From Bacteroidota bacterium (GTDB taxonomy: Bacteria; Bacteroidota; Bacteroidia; Chitinophagales; Chitinophagaceae), in NCBI GenBank assembly GCA_016868815.1, contig VGFQ01000010.1, forward strand, positions 20,801-84,800: a stretch of 64,000 nucleotides of DNA, written 5' to 3'. Below are positions 45,201 through 54,097 of the stretch, in pieces. Position 1 is the stretch's first letter. Every line of letters starts with the position of its first letter. The position numbers and the translations under genes are program-made. The notes under the pieces were generated by a model, which worked only from the letters and a program-made list of their open reading frames with translations, was not told where the DNA came from and ran no database searches.

Positions 45201-47490
45201 CCGTGCCTGTGAGCAATTTGCTGCAACCTGTTGGGCTGCCCTCTTTTACTGCGATGAGGTTGTAGATGAAAATGCCTGTTGTATTAGTAGGCACTATAAT
45301 GCTAACAGTGTCGGAGTTTGATGCTGTATTGACAGTTTGTACTGGTCCGCCATTGATCCTATAGGAGATAGTAAAAGGGGATTCTCCTAGCGTGGCACGG
45401 AATAGAATCCGAGGGGCAGGGTCGTTCAGACAGACAGAATTCGTACCGCTAATGGTTGCTACTGGAATTGGTTTAACCCGTATGATCGCAGATGCCGTAT
45501 CTGAGATACATCCCACGTCTGTCATTACCACATATTTGACCGTGAAATTGCCCGTGTCTGCATATGTTTTTATCGGGTTTAATATATTGGCAGTAGTATT
45601 ATCTCCGAAATATGTGATAAATTTCATCAGACTTCTACCATATCCGACCGATGCATCCGTAAAGGTCACAGGTTGCCCAAGGCAGACATTGGAAAAGTTG
45701 AGTTTGGCGATTGGATTCTCAAGAACATCTAAGTCAAATGATATATCTTGCTCTCCTCCGCATCCATCGGAGGTAGGATTATTTGCAATGAGTCGTACAG
45801 GGTATAACCCCACGGTCGGGACCACATACTGTCGAGGCAATTTATATCCATATACTTTTCGGCCGTTAATAATTGTACTGTCAGTCGGCTGGGGATTAAT
45901 TAATGTTGTATCGGCTATTCCCGCGTTGTTGAGTATTGTTCCGAAAATCCATTGAAGTTTTGTAGGCTTGTATGGTAATGTCATTGTAAAATAGTAAGGT
46001 GTATTTCGGCAGGTGGTTGGGAATTTGACAGTTGCTCCCGGTGTTTCGATCGATACGTATTGATAGAGGTCTTTGACATTTGCACCGGCGGAGTAGCCGT
46101 AGCTCTCAGCATTGGCATATCCATAGGCTAGGGCGTTGAAGCCAGAATCTGAGGAAAGAGTATGATACCCTTGGGTCACACTGTCGAGGTATATAAATGA
46201 AAAGTTACTGTTGGCGGGATGCGTTACCCAGTCGCTGGCAGGCACTGGATTCCCGTCAAGCCGGAAGGATGAGATGCCACTTCCCCTATTGGGCATGATT
46301 ACGTGTATGTGGTGCTGCCTTCCTGCTGTTGCCACTAAGTTTGAACTGACCAAGGTCACTTTTGAAATATTCTGTTCCACTGGGTTGAGCAGGATCATGT
46401 CGGGATCGTAGTTGGTGGCATTCCCTGAACATCCCTGGGTGGTAAAATATTGTGCTAGCGAAATGGGTTGGTCTGAAGTGACTGAGTTGGGCGTGGTGTT
46501 TGAAAACTCATAGAATACATCATTCACGAAAGAAGCCGCTGGAATCAAACTGCCATTTAAAAAAACATTGCTGCTCGGGCTGCTCTTGATGATTCGATAA
46601 AAGTTCGTAGGCCTTTCAAAGCTGGGAACTGTCAAGTAGTTTTTACCCCAGGATGCCAGAGGGTATAACTGCTGATAGAGGTTGTCAGAGGAATTTGCCC
46701 CCCCGGCGCAGTTGCCAATGCGCATCTTGCCTGCACCTGAGAAAACTGCAATGCGTTTACAACTTGACGTACCTGAGGCTATGGAACGTATCCTGGAGCC
46801 TGTAAGATCTTCCCCAAACCATCCCCCGGCACTCTGGATAGTATTCACAGTACCTAAGACCTGGAAGATTTCGCCTTTATTCAAGGTCACCGTATTCGTG
46901 CTGCCGGCAGCCCACCCATTGGTAGTGGTGGCGCTTGGAACGATCTCCACAAGGGTGTTATCTTCTACGGCGATAATTGTAAAGTAAGAATTGGATCTGG
47001 ACTCATTTGAAATTTGTGTATAATTCATCGATATGTATTCCTTTCCCAGCACATTTGTCGGCAGGCAAACGGTGGCTCCGCTCACGGCGCTAGCTGAGAT
47101 ATATGAATAAACGACTATCGGTCTCTCGCTGGTCACACGCACCGCCTTTCCCGTAATCAGTCCTGAAGTATTGAGGAAATTCGATCGCGGGACGTTCACA
47201 GCCACTACCTGGCCTGCGGTCAGACTCCCGGTTTGGATGTTGGCGCCCCCATAGATCTCTACAGTATATGTTGTCGCAACATCTGAGCTGATCCATAACG
47301 TCATACCCAGGCCATTGAAAGGAGGATTCGAGCCCGGGTTTCCATTCAACATCGCCACATGATAAGAAAAGGGTATCCAGAACTCCTTTCCCTTATTGGA
47401 GAAATCCTGTGCCTGGGTAAGCGTTCCTACCCATGTCAACATGAACAAGGCCATCAAGACCCGGAGTCCCTTTATGCTAACAGCCGTCAT
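42214..47490 (-). CDS. Giant surface protein: IgGFc-binding-like N-terminus, PKD/Ig repeats, T9SS type B C-terminal domain
   Basis: 1758 aa with a signal peptide (about 1-27, ending TQAQ). The N-terminal about 450 residues resemble the IgGFc-binding domain (NKGKEFWIPFSYHVAML). Many PKD and Ig-like domains follow, with typical YxWNFGDxxS patterns (YLWNFGDPGSG, WNLGDGT). The middle has three tandem 95-96 aa repeats. The C-terminus (FNTFTPNGDGINDFW to the YYYVIDPKNGRAKMAGYVTIIR end) is the gliding-motility-type C-terminal domain that directs type IX secretion. An adhesin or S-layer-like role is likely but not shown. It stands alone, convergent with the aromatic operon. Confidence 0.93.
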   Translation of the reverse strand: MTAVSIKGLRVLMALFMLTWVGTLTQAQDFSNKGKEFWIPFSYHVAMLNGNPGSNPPFNGLGMTLWISSDVATTYTVEIYGGANIQTGSLTAGQVVAVNVPRSNFLNTSGLITGKAVRVTSERPIVVYSYISASAVSGATVCLPTNVLGKEYISMNYTQISNESRSNSYFTIIAVEDNTLVEIVPSATTTNGWAAGSTNTVTLNKGEIFQVLGTVNTIQSAGGWFGEDLTGSRIRSIASGTSSCKRIAVFSGAGKMRIGNCAGGANSSDNLYQQLYPLASWGKNYLTVPSFERPTNFYRIIKSSPSSNVFLNGSLIPAASFVNDVFYEFSNTTPNSVTSDQPISLAQYFTTQGCSGNATNYDPDMILLNPVEQNISKVTLVSSNLVATAGRQHHIHVIMPNRGSGISSFRLDGNPVPASDWVTHPANSNFSFIYLDSVTQGYHTLSSDSGFNALAYGYANAESYGYSAGANVKDLYQYVSIETPGATVKFPTTCRNTPYYFTMTLPYKPTKLQWIFGTILNNAGIADTTLINPQPTDSTIINGRKVYGYKLPRQYVVPTVGLYPVRLIANNPTSDGCGGEQDISFDLDVLENPIAKLNFSNVCLGQPVTFTDASVGYGRSLMKFITYFGDNTTANILNPIKTYADTGNFTVKYVVMTDVGCISDTASAIIRVKPIPVATISGTNSVCLNDPAPRILFRATLGESPFTISYRINGGPVQTVNTASNSDTVSIIVPTNTTGIFIYNLIAVKEGSPTGCSKLLTGTATITVNPLPNATITGSTITCLNQLQPRITFTGSGSTRPYTFTYQINGSNQQTVSTLIGDTVSVAVPTQTATTYTYSLLSVKDGSVTGCSQIQSGTATVTVRPLPTATIEGKTSLCRNAPSPRITFTGSGSSAPYTFSYNINGGISRTVSTSVGDTVSIPVPTNVATTLTYNLLSVTDGTSTACTQIQSGSATITVFPLPLAAYTTNSPVCATGLISFTDQSTANSASLTKWQWNFDDTTSGSQNTSTQPNSTHVFAKPGTYNISFTVTNSNGCISVNTLPPFSVNPKPKAGFIIPEVCLNDTYAEFLDSSKVASPGTISEWNWNFGDPNWNTPPISSNTATDKDPRHSYKAVGNYDVSLHINTNHGCRDTIVQRLVVNGSFPIARFVVLNPTALCANDSVAIIDSSTVFPGVITKILIYWDDVNNPTIVETDENSRLGKIYKHQYPNFQSPLTKTYRIRLKAFSGGICLKETTQTITVNAAPKTRFNLIPNICFDAPPYQITEATEIGGVPGSFRFSGPGVSATGIFNPSLAGEGTHTIKYIFTSTTGGCTDSITQTIKVWKRAIADFDVSSSPICEKQPVTLTDKSSSQEGTITQWRWDYADGSTLDIRTSSTPFQHTFPVYATYPVKLSVVTSNRCTSAVKISNVKAHPLVRPSFTFPPVSCLPDAVIPFLNKSHVPGADTSTLSYLWNFGDPGSGAVNTSTARHPAHTYANLGPFNVRLQATTQQGCIHDTTIVLNTIHPQPIADFTVSATDVCLGGSLQFINRSNTQDGTLKTLDWNLGDGTTRNIPSFSYVYSNTGLYTVTLKITNSFDCPSTVATKIVSINPNPIADAGPNRIMLEGAQITIEATATNANGLTYLWTPAKGLNNPTLLKPIASPDSAIRYLLTVTSDKGCTDTSSMFLKVLYKPVAFNTFTPNGDGINDFWDILYIDSYPGAIIEVFSIDGQLIYRSIGYNKPWDGKRNGLPLPFGTYYYVIDPKNGRAKMAGYVTIIR
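44614..45471 (-). repeat. Three tandem Ig-like repeats in the giant surface protein
   Basis: Units run 45471-45184 (96 codons), 45183-44899 (95) and 44898-44614 (95). Each begins P(L/I)P-x-ATI-x-G, has a CLN or CRN site and PRI-x-F, and ends near a C-x-x-x-x-x-G-x-ATITV strand. The second and third share long near-identical stretches (ITFTGSGS, YTFSYNING-like), so duplication is recent relative to the rest. Confidence 0.85.
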
Positions 47491-47603
47491 TTTGTATCAA
47501 CTGGGTGATGTATTTCCTGATGCATGGGATAGATATCAAACCCTCATATAGGGTTGGGTATGACGGTGATTTCCAATGGTGGTTTAAGGGCGACATGCTC
47601 TTC

Positions 47604-48716
47604 TTATCCGAAATAGTCCAGGTTGGTCTCCGGCCTCAGGGCCTGCACCGTCTCATACATCAGTTTGACGGTGTTTTCGATGTCCTTCCTGTGGATCATC
47701 TCGACCGTGGTATGCATATACCGGAGGGGAATGGAGACGAGCACCGACGGGCAGCCATCGTTGGCATAGGCAAAAGAGTCGGTGTCAGTGCCCGTGCTGC
47801 GGCTCAGCGCCCGCCATTGGACAGGTATCTTCTTCTTTTCCGCCGTCTCACGGACAAAGTCAAGCAGCTTGTTATGGATCGCCGGGGCATAGGCCAGGGA
47901 AGGCCCTTTTCCACAGGATATATCTCCCTCTACGGTCTTATTGACCATCGGCGTCGTCGTGTCGTGCGTCACATCAGTGATGATGGCCACATTCGGACGG
48001 ATTCGCCGGGCGATCATCTCGGCTCCTCGCAGTCCGATCTCTTCCTGTACGGCATTGACGATGTATAGTCCGAATGGAAGCTTTTTCCCGTTTTCTTTTA
48101 GGAGCCTTGCCACCTCAGCGATCATGAACCCACCGATGCGGTTGTCGAGGGCCCGGCCAATGATGAAGTCGTAGGCCAGTTCATCGTAGCCCTCCTCGTA
48201 GGTGACGACCGCTCCGACATGGACGCCCAGCGACTCGACCTCATCGCGGTTGCGGGCGCCGCAGTCGAGGAATAAATTATCGACGCGGGGGACGGGGTCC
48301 TTACTGTCTGGTGTCGACATGCGCGTGTGGATGGCTGGCCAGCCGAAGACAGCTTTCACCGGCCCGTTGCGGCCATGGATCAGCACCCGCTTGGCAGGAG
48401 CGACCTGGTGGTCGACCCCTCCGTTGCGTTTCAAATAGATCAGGCCTTCTGCCGTGATATAGTTTACAAACCAGCTGATCTCATCGGCATGGGCTTCGAG
48501 GACGACCCGAAAAGGTGCATCCGGGTTGATGACCGCTGTGGCTGTGCCATAAGGGTCTGTAAAGGTCGTGTCTACATAGGGTCTAATGTATTCGAGCCAA
48601 AGTTTCTGTCCCCACCACTCGAAGCCGACAGGGGAGGGGTTGTCGATATAACGCCGGAGGAAGTCGTAGGAAACCTTCGGGATCGTCTTTTTCACTTTTT
48701 CTTTCGATTTTGCCAT
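47604..48716 (-). CDS. M42-family metallo-aminopeptidase
   Basis: 370 aa. M42 enzymes are cytoplasmic, di-metal, tetrahedral aminopeptidases. Metal ligands and catalytic residues are visible in order: VVLEAHADEISWFV (His), DNRIGG (Asp), QEEIGLRGAE (Glu) and IITDVTHDTTT (Asp). The ATG at 48716 was chosen because MAKSKEK-x-K is a natural start; two codons upstream another start exists. It lies upstream of the giant surface gene on the same strand but is separated by 113 nt. Confidence 0.92.
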   Translation of the reverse strand: MAKSKEKVKKTIPKVSYDFLRRYIDNPSPVGFEWWGQKLWLEYIRPYVDTTFTDPYGTATAVINPDAPFRVVLEAHADEISWFVNYITAEGLIYLKRNGGVDHQVAPAKRVLIHGRNGPVKAVFGWPAIHTRMSTPDSKDPVPRVDNLFLDCGARNRDEVESLGVHVGAVVTYEEGYDELAYDFIIGRALDNRIGGFMIAEVARLLKENGKKLPFGLYIVNAVQEEIGLRGAEMIARRIRPNVAIITDVTHDTTTPMVNKTVEGDISCGKGPSLAYAPAIHNKLLDFVRETAEKKKIPVQWRALSRSTGTDTDSFAYANDGCPSVLVSIPLRYMHTTVEMIHRKDIENTVKLMYETVQALRPETNLDYFG

Positions 48717-48829
48717 GTGCATGAATGCTCAGGGGGTGAAGGAAAATCAGGAGAGGTTGATGGAAATGGTCATGTATACTCGGATATCTGATGGATTTAA
48801 GGCTTGGCTGTAGGAAATTGCCAGCATGC

Positions 48830-49264
48830 TCAGGGCCTCAAAATGACGATCGAAGGTGTCTTGGCCGTATCGCTCAGATTGCCTTTATCATCCCGCAGCC
48901 AGAAACTGAAGACAGCCGTATCCGGGCGGGTGCAGCGGGGCTGCAGTTCGAAGGGGTACGTGAAAGACATGACAATCTCCCCTTTGAAGTTGGCCGTGCG
49001 TGGAACCGTACCAGGTATTCTGTAGAGCTGTGAATCGGTGAAATTGCTGCTGGGGCAGCGGGTCGTCTGCTTCCGCACATAGATCACGTCCTTGAAGTCC
49101 CCTTCTTTATCCGTCAGCTCGAGGATGATCTGTAGGCGGCCCTGTGCCGGTACGGTCGTAGCACTGACTTCCTTCAGCGTGAGACGGGGTCTGCTCTGAA
49201 GATTATCTTTGCCGCAGGACAGGTAGCCTAGTGTGACAAGGAATAAGAACGAAATCAGCCTCAT
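48830..49264 (-). CDS. Small hypothetical lipoprotein
   Basis: 144 aa. A lipoprotein signal is present (LVTLGYLSCGK, Cys17). The mature part is beta-rich and may form one Ig-like domain (LTLKEVSATTVPAQGRLQIILELTD-like pattern, with FWLRDDKGNLSDTA near the end). Not recognised. It is divergent from the LuxE-like gene. Confidence 0.75.
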   Translation of the reverse strand: MRLISFLFLVTLGYLSCGKDNLQSRPRLTLKEVSATTVPAQGRLQIILELTDKEGDFKDVIYVRKQTTRCPSSNFTDSQLYRIPGTVPRTANFKGEIVMSFTYPFELQPRCTRPDTAVFSFWLRDDKGNLSDTAKTPSIVILRP

Positions 49265-49301
49265 GAAGTATTACGTTGCGACTCAAAAATAATCATTCGA
49301 G

Positions 49302-50312
49302 TTGAATAACAGGCCAGACTTCCTCATTCAGCCAACAGAACCCGGAGGTTTTAACAATTCTGAGTTCCCCCTCAAGGCGCTCGCATTATTCCGGTATCAA
49401 TACCGTAGCAATCCTGTCTACCAAAGCTTCTGCGACCAACTGCGCCGATCCCCGGCATCGGTCCAGTCCATCACGGACATCCCATATCTGCCCATAGGGC
49501 TTTTCAAAACCCATCCCGTTGTTTGTGGCGACTTTCAGCCTGAAGCAGTCTTTACCAGCAGTGGCACGACGGGTAAAACGCCCAGCCAACACCAGGTAGA
49601 ACGCCTGTCAGTCTATCGTGTCAGTTTTCTCGAAGCCTTCCGGATCTTCTACGGCGATCCTACCGAATGGTGTATACTCGCCCTGTTACCTTCCTACCTC
49701 GAACGCAGCGGTTCCTCCCTGGCCTATATGACAGATGAGCTGATCCGCTTGTCAGGGCATCCTTCCAGCGGGTTTTTCCTATACGATACCCCACATCTGC
49801 ATGAGACCCTGCAGCAGCTCGAGCGGCAGGGCCAGCAGACGCTGCTGCTGGGGGTTACTTTTGCGTTGATGGACTTTGCAGCCACCTACCCCATACGCCT
49901 GCAGCATACGACGGTCATGGAGACCGGTGGCATGAAAGGGCGGCGGCAGGAACTCGCCCGGGAGGAGGTTCATAGCTTCTTACAACAACAGCTGGGCGTT
50001 ACATCCATTCATTCGGAATATGGGATGACAGAACTGCTCTCCCAGGCCTATGCCCCCCGGGAAGGCCTCTTCCAATCACCTCCGTGGATGCAGGTACTCA
50101 TCAGGAGCGAAGACGATCCGCTAGCAGTGAAAGGACCCCTGCCCGGTCAACGCATCTCAGGACCAATCAATATCATCGACCTGGCCAATCAGTCTTCCTG
50201 CGCCTTTATTGCCACCGACGACCTTGGAACCTTGTATCCCGACGGCCGCTTTGAAGTCGTCGGCCGCATCGACCACAGCGATGTGAGGGGCTGCAGCCTC
50301 CTCTATACTTAG
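49302..50312 (+). CDS. LuxE/PaaK-like acyl-activating protein
   Basis: 336 aa from a TTG; an in-frame stop at 49290 rules out an earlier start, and no ATG comes until well inside the conserved core. The adenylate-forming signature is TSSGTTGKTPS, followed by ETGGMKGRR and SEYGMTELLSQAY. LuxE-type enzymes activate a fatty acid and pass it to a reductase partner (LuxC). No LuxC-like gene is next to it, so the partner and product are unknown. Confidence 0.85.
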   Translation: MNNRPDFLIQPTEPGGFNNSEFPLKALALFRYQYRSNPVYQSFCDQLRRSPASVQSITDIPYLPIGLFKTHPVVCGDFQPEAVFTSSGTTGKTPSQHQVERLSVYRVSFLEAFRIFYGDPTEWCILALLPSYLERSGSSLAYMTDELIRLSGHPSSGFFLYDTPHLHETLQQLERQGQQTLLLGVTFALMDFAATYPIRLQHTTVMETGGMKGRRQELAREEVHSFLQQQLGVTSIHSEYGMTELLSQAYAPREGLFQSPPWMQVLIRSEDDPLAVKGPLPGQRISGPINIIDLANQSSCAFIATDDLGTLYPDGRFEVVGRIDHSDVRGCSLLYT

Positions 50313-50397
50313 CTGCTGCCAGCTGCCCTCGCGCACAGGGCTGCGGATATTATCTTTCCGGCAGATATCTTTACGGATCCTTCTAACCCATACCCAC

Positions 50398-51888
50398 ATG
50401 CAATATCTGCTGGGACTCGACATCGGCTCCTCTTCCGTCAAGGTGACCTTGCTGGATATTTCGACCGGGAAACCCAGCGCATCCGCCTTCTCGCCTGACT
50501 ATGAAATGACCATCGAAGCCCCTGCTCCCGGCTTCGCTGAACAAGATCCGAACGACTGGTGGCGGGAAATGAGCAACGCCTTGGAAAAGTTAAAGAAGAA
50601 AATGCCCTTCACAGGAGAACATGTCGCGGCGATCGGCATCTCTTACCAGATGCACGGGCTGGTGGTGGTAGATAAAGAAGGGAAGCCCCTTCGAAAAGCC
50701 ATCATCTGGTGCGACAGCCGGGCCGTGGTGCAAGGACAGACTGCTTTTCAATCCCTCGGGGAATATTTTTGCCTTTCCCATTACCTCAACGCACCCGGGA
50801 ATTTTACCGCCTCCAAGCTCCGCTGGGTAAAAGAAAACGAGCCCCAACTCTATGCCAGGATCCACCAGGTGATGCTGCCCGGCGACTATATCGCGTATCG
50901 ACTGACGGGTGAGATCTCCACTACAGTATCTGGCCTCTCCGAAGGGATCTTCTGGGATTATCTGGATGCTGGACCTGCCCATCACCTGCTGCAACACTAT
51001 GAGATCGACCTAGACCTGTTACCCCCGCTTGTACCCCAGTTCGGCGAACAAGGCCGATTGTCTGCTACTGCCGCCCAGGCCTTGGGTTTGAAAGCGGGTA
51101 CTCCCGTCATGTACCGTGCTGGCGACCAGCCCAACAATGCCTTCTCGCTCCGCGTACTGCAGCCGGGTGAGGTGGCTGCCACCGCAGGCACTTCGGGTGT
51201 CGTCTATGGGGTCACCGACAAGCCATCTTTTGATACAGCCTCCAGGGTGAATGCCTTTGTTCATGTAAACCATCAGCCGGCAGCACCCCGCTACGGTGTA
51301 CTGCTTTGCATTAACGGGACCGGCATCCTCAACAGCTGGCTGCGAAAGAATGTGTTCCAAGGCCTCAGCTACCCGGCTATCAATGCCTTGGCCGCAAGCA
51401 TCCCGATCGGGTCCGATGGGCTGCAGCTCTATCCCTTCGGTAATGGGGCAGAACGAGTGCTGTCGAACCGAGACATAGGGTCCTTCATGCGGGGGCTACA
51501 CTTCAACCGCCATGATGCGGCCCACCTAGCCCGGGCGGCACAGGAAGGCATTGTCTTTGCCCTGCACTATGGCATGCGCATCATGGATGGCATGGGCATG
51601 GACCTACGCACCGTGCGGGCAGGCCATGCCAATATGTTCCAGAGCCCCGTATTCGCCCAGGCTTTTGCCGATGTCACTGGCTGCCAACTCGAACTCTATA
51701 ACACCGACGGAGCACAAGGGGCCGCCCGGGCTGCAGGCCTAGCGGCCGGGATCTTCCGAGATGCTGCCGAATGCTTTGCCGGGCTTGACAAAATACAGTC
51801 CATCGAACCATCCAGGGAGGGAAGTATGGCCTACGTAGAGGCATATTCGAAATGGGAAGAAGGACTAGAAGGATCATTCCCTTTTTGA
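50398..51888 (+). CDS. xylB: Xylulokinase
   Basis: 496 aa FGGY-family kinase that phosphorylates D-xylulose. The N-terminal ATP-binding site is LGLDIGSSSVKVTLLD. Family features follow (YQMHGLVVVD, CDSRA, AGDQPNNAFSLRV with the predicted catalytic Asp, and the C-terminal TDGAQGAARAAGLAAG). Xylose isomerase follows after 130 nt, supporting the xylulose assignment. Confidence 0.93.
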   Translation: MQYLLGLDIGSSSVKVTLLDISTGKPSASAFSPDYEMTIEAPAPGFAEQDPNDWWREMSNALEKLKKKMPFTGEHVAAIGISYQMHGLVVVDKEGKPLRKAIIWCDSRAVVQGQTAFQSLGEYFCLSHYLNAPGNFTASKLRWVKENEPQLYARIHQVMLPGDYIAYRLTGEISTTVSGLSEGIFWDYLDAGPAHHLLQHYEIDLDLLPPLVPQFGEQGRLSATAAQALGLKAGTPVMYRAGDQPNNAFSLRVLQPGEVAATAGTSGVVYGVTDKPSFDTASRVNAFVHVNHQPAAPRYGVLLCINGTGILNSWLRKNVFQGLSYPAINALAASIPIGSDGLQLYPFGNGAERVLSNRDIGSFMRGLHFNRHDAAHLARAAQEGIVFALHYGMRIMDGMGMDLRTVRAGHANMFQSPVFAQAFADVTGCQLELYNTDGAQGAARAAGLAAGIFRDAAECFAGLDKIQSIEPSREGSMAYVEAYSKWEEGLEGSFPF

Positions 51889-52018
51889 TGGATAGAACCA
51901 CTTTTGTAGCAGCGTTGTCCATCTTCTTTACCTACACCCGGCGACTTTTTCTTTTCTATGAGATGATTATCTTCAATCATACATTCCATTTCATCACATA
52001 ACTCTAATCTATACAGAT

Positions 52019-53347
52019 ATGTCTGTCACCATCGGCAACAAAGAGTATTTTCCCGCTATTGGGCGCATCCTGTATGAAGGCCCTACATCCAACAACCCGC
52101 TGGCTTACAAGTGGTACGATGAAAACCGCATCGTAGCCGGTAAACCAATGAAGGAAATCCTCCGCTTTGCCGTCGCCTATTGGCATAGCTTCTGCAATAC
52201 TGGAGGGGATCCTTTCGGGCCCGGTACTAAGATATTCCCCTGGGATACCTCTACAGACCCTGTCCAACGTGCTCGCGATAAAATGGATGCCGCCTTCGAG
52301 TTCATCAGCAAACTCGGCATCCCTTACTATTGCTTTCATGATGTTGACCTAGTAGATGAAGGCCCTTCGATCGCAGAATACGAGCGTAGGATGCAGGCCG
52401 CTGTCGCCTATGCCTCCGAAAAGCAGTCCGCCAGTGGGGTCAAGCTGCTGTGGGGAACTGCCAATGTCTTCAGCAACCCCCGCTACATGAACGGGGCCTC
52501 CACGAATCCAGACTTCCAGGTACTCGCCTGGGCCGGCACGCAGGTCAAGAATGCCCTCGATGCCACCATCGCTCTGAAAGGGGAGAACTATGTCTTCTGG
52601 GGCGGCCGTGAAGGATATATGACTTTGCTAAATACCGATATGAAGCGGGAGAAGGACCACCTCGCCCGCTTCCTTCACATGGCGAAGGATTATGCCAGGC
52701 GCCAGGGCTTCAAAGGCGTGTTCTTCATCGAGCCCAAGCCCTGCGAACCCACCAAGCACCAATACGACTACGACGCCGCCACCGTCGTAGGCTTCCTACG
52801 GCACTATGGCCTCGATGCCGACTTCAAACTCAACGTGGAGGTCAACCATGCCACCCTGGCCGGACATACCTTCCAGCACGAACTGCAGGTGGCGGCAGAT
52901 GCCGGCATGCTCGGCAGCATGGATGCCAACCGCGGAGATGCACAGAACGGTTGGGACACCGACCAGTTTCCTATGAACCTGAACGACCTCGTGGAAGCCA
53001 TGCTGGTCATCCTGGAGGCGGGTGGATTCGCAGGCGGCGGCATCAACTTTGACGCCAAGACAAGGCGTAACTCCACCGATCCGGAAGACCTTTTCCATGC
53101 CCATATCGGCGGGATGGACTCCTTTGCCCGCGCCCTGCTGGTGGCAGATAAAGTCTTGCGCGAGACGCCCTACCGGCAGTTCCGCGAAGATCGCTATGCC
53201 TCTTTTGACACCGGCACCGGCCAGCAGTTCGAACAAGGACAGCTCAGGCTGGAAGATCTTCGTGCCTATGCCATGGAAAAAGGCAAGCCCAGTCAGCGCA
53301 GCGGCCGTCAGGAATGGCTGGAGAACTTAATCAATAACTGCATCTAA
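52019..53347 (+). CDS. xylA: Xylose isomerase
   Basis: 442 aa. It interconverts D-xylose and D-xylulose in a metal-dependent TIM barrel. Signatures are [13 protein letters not shown] (catalytic His region), [32 protein letters not shown] and [20 protein letters not shown], all in the expected order and spacing. The length matches class II enzymes. It is followed 9 nt later by a NagB-like gene, so these are probably co-transcribed. Confidence 0.97.
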   Translation: MSVTIGNKEYFPAIGRILYEGPTSNNPLAYKWYDENRIVAGKPMKEILRFAVAYWHSFCNTGGDPFGPGTKIFPWDTSTDPVQRARDKMDAAFEFISKLGIPYYCFHDVDLVDEGPSIAEYERRMQAAVAYASEKQSASGVKLLWGTANVFSNPRYMNGASTNPDFQVLAWAGTQVKNALDATIALKGENYVFWGGREGYMTLLNTDMKREKDHLARFLHMAKDYARRQGFKGVFFIEPKPCEPTKHQYDYDAATVVGFLRHYGLDADFKLNVEVNHATLAGHTFQHELQVAADAGMLGSMDANRGDAQNGWDTDQFPMNLNDLVEAMLVILEAGGFAGGGINFDAKTRRNSTDPEDLFHAHIGGMDSFARALLVADKVLRETPYRQFREDRYASFDTGTGQQFEQGQLRLEDLRAYAMEKGKPSQRSGRQEWLENLINNCI

Positions 53348-53356
53348 AGGTTTACC

Positions 53357-54085
53357 ATGAAGGTTATCGTCTCCTCGGACTTTGACTCCATGTCAGAAGC
53401 AGCCGCAGAGGATTGCATCCACCTGTTGAACCGCATCCATAAGCCGCTGCTCTGCCTTGCTTCCGGAAATTCTCCGATAGGATTCCTGCGCCTGCTGCGC
53501 ACGCATTACAGTCATCGGCCAAGGCCTGACTGGTATTTTGTCGGACTGGACGAATGGATCGGTATCGCCCCAGATGAAGCCGGCAGCTGCCGGCACTACC
53601 TTGGCAAACACCTGTTTCAGCCATTGGACGTGACAGAAGATAGGATTTCATTTTTCGACGGCATGACCCAAGACCCTGCGGCTGCCTGTCGGAAGGCAGC
53701 CGCCTTCGTCGAAGCACACAAAGGCATAGACATCTGCGTCCTGGGTATCGGCACCAACGGGCATCTTGGACTCAATGAACCTGGCTCCACCAGCGATACC
53801 CCCAACCGGGTTGTGACACTGACAGGCAGCACCATCGATGCGGCCCAATTCTTTTTTGAGGGTCCTCGCGACATTCGCCAAGGCATTGCGCTCGGCCTTT
53901 CCACCTTGCTGGCGGCAAAGACGGTAATCTTGTTGGCGACAGGGGCAGGGAAAGCGGAGATCATCCAAAAAGCCCTAGAAGGCCCTGTGGATGCCGAGAT
54001 ACCTGGCAGCTACTTACAGCAACATCCCGACTGCAGGGTCTACCTCGACGTGGCCGCCGCCAGCCACCTGCAGCACGGTCGCTGA
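53357..54085 (+). CDS. NagB-like sugar-phosphate isomerase/deaminase (galactosamine-6-phosphate isomerase-like)
   Basis: 242 aa. The NagB/RpiA/6PGL fold is shown by CLASGNSPIGFLRLL, FVGLDEWIGI (Asp65) and GIGTNGHLGLNEPGS (His136, Glu141). In E. coli NagB the position of Asn134 is the catalytic Asp (DGHIAFNEP), so this copy has Asn there. As I recall, the NGHLGLNEPG variant belongs to the galactosamine-6-phosphate isomerase-like subgroup. It follows xylA by 9 nt. Its substrate is therefore an amino sugar phosphate or an unknown sugar phosphate. Confidence 0.8.
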   Translation: MKVIVSSDFDSMSEAAAEDCIHLLNRIHKPLLCLASGNSPIGFLRLLRTHYSHRPRPDWYFVGLDEWIGIAPDEAGSCRHYLGKHLFQPLDVTEDRISFFDGMTQDPAAACRKAAAFVEAHKGIDICVLGIGTNGHLGLNEPGSTSDTPNRVVTLTGSTIDAAQFFFEGPRDIRQGIALGLSTLLAAKTVILLATGAGKAEIIQKALEGPVDAEIPGSYLQQHPDCRVYLDVAAASHLQHGR

Positions 54086-54097
54086 ATCAGGCCTGTA

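Noticed and set aside
47505..48068. 187-codon plus-strand frame opposite the M42 peptidase gene
   Set aside because: It is antisense to conserved metal-binding motifs of the M42 gene and has no recognisable features.
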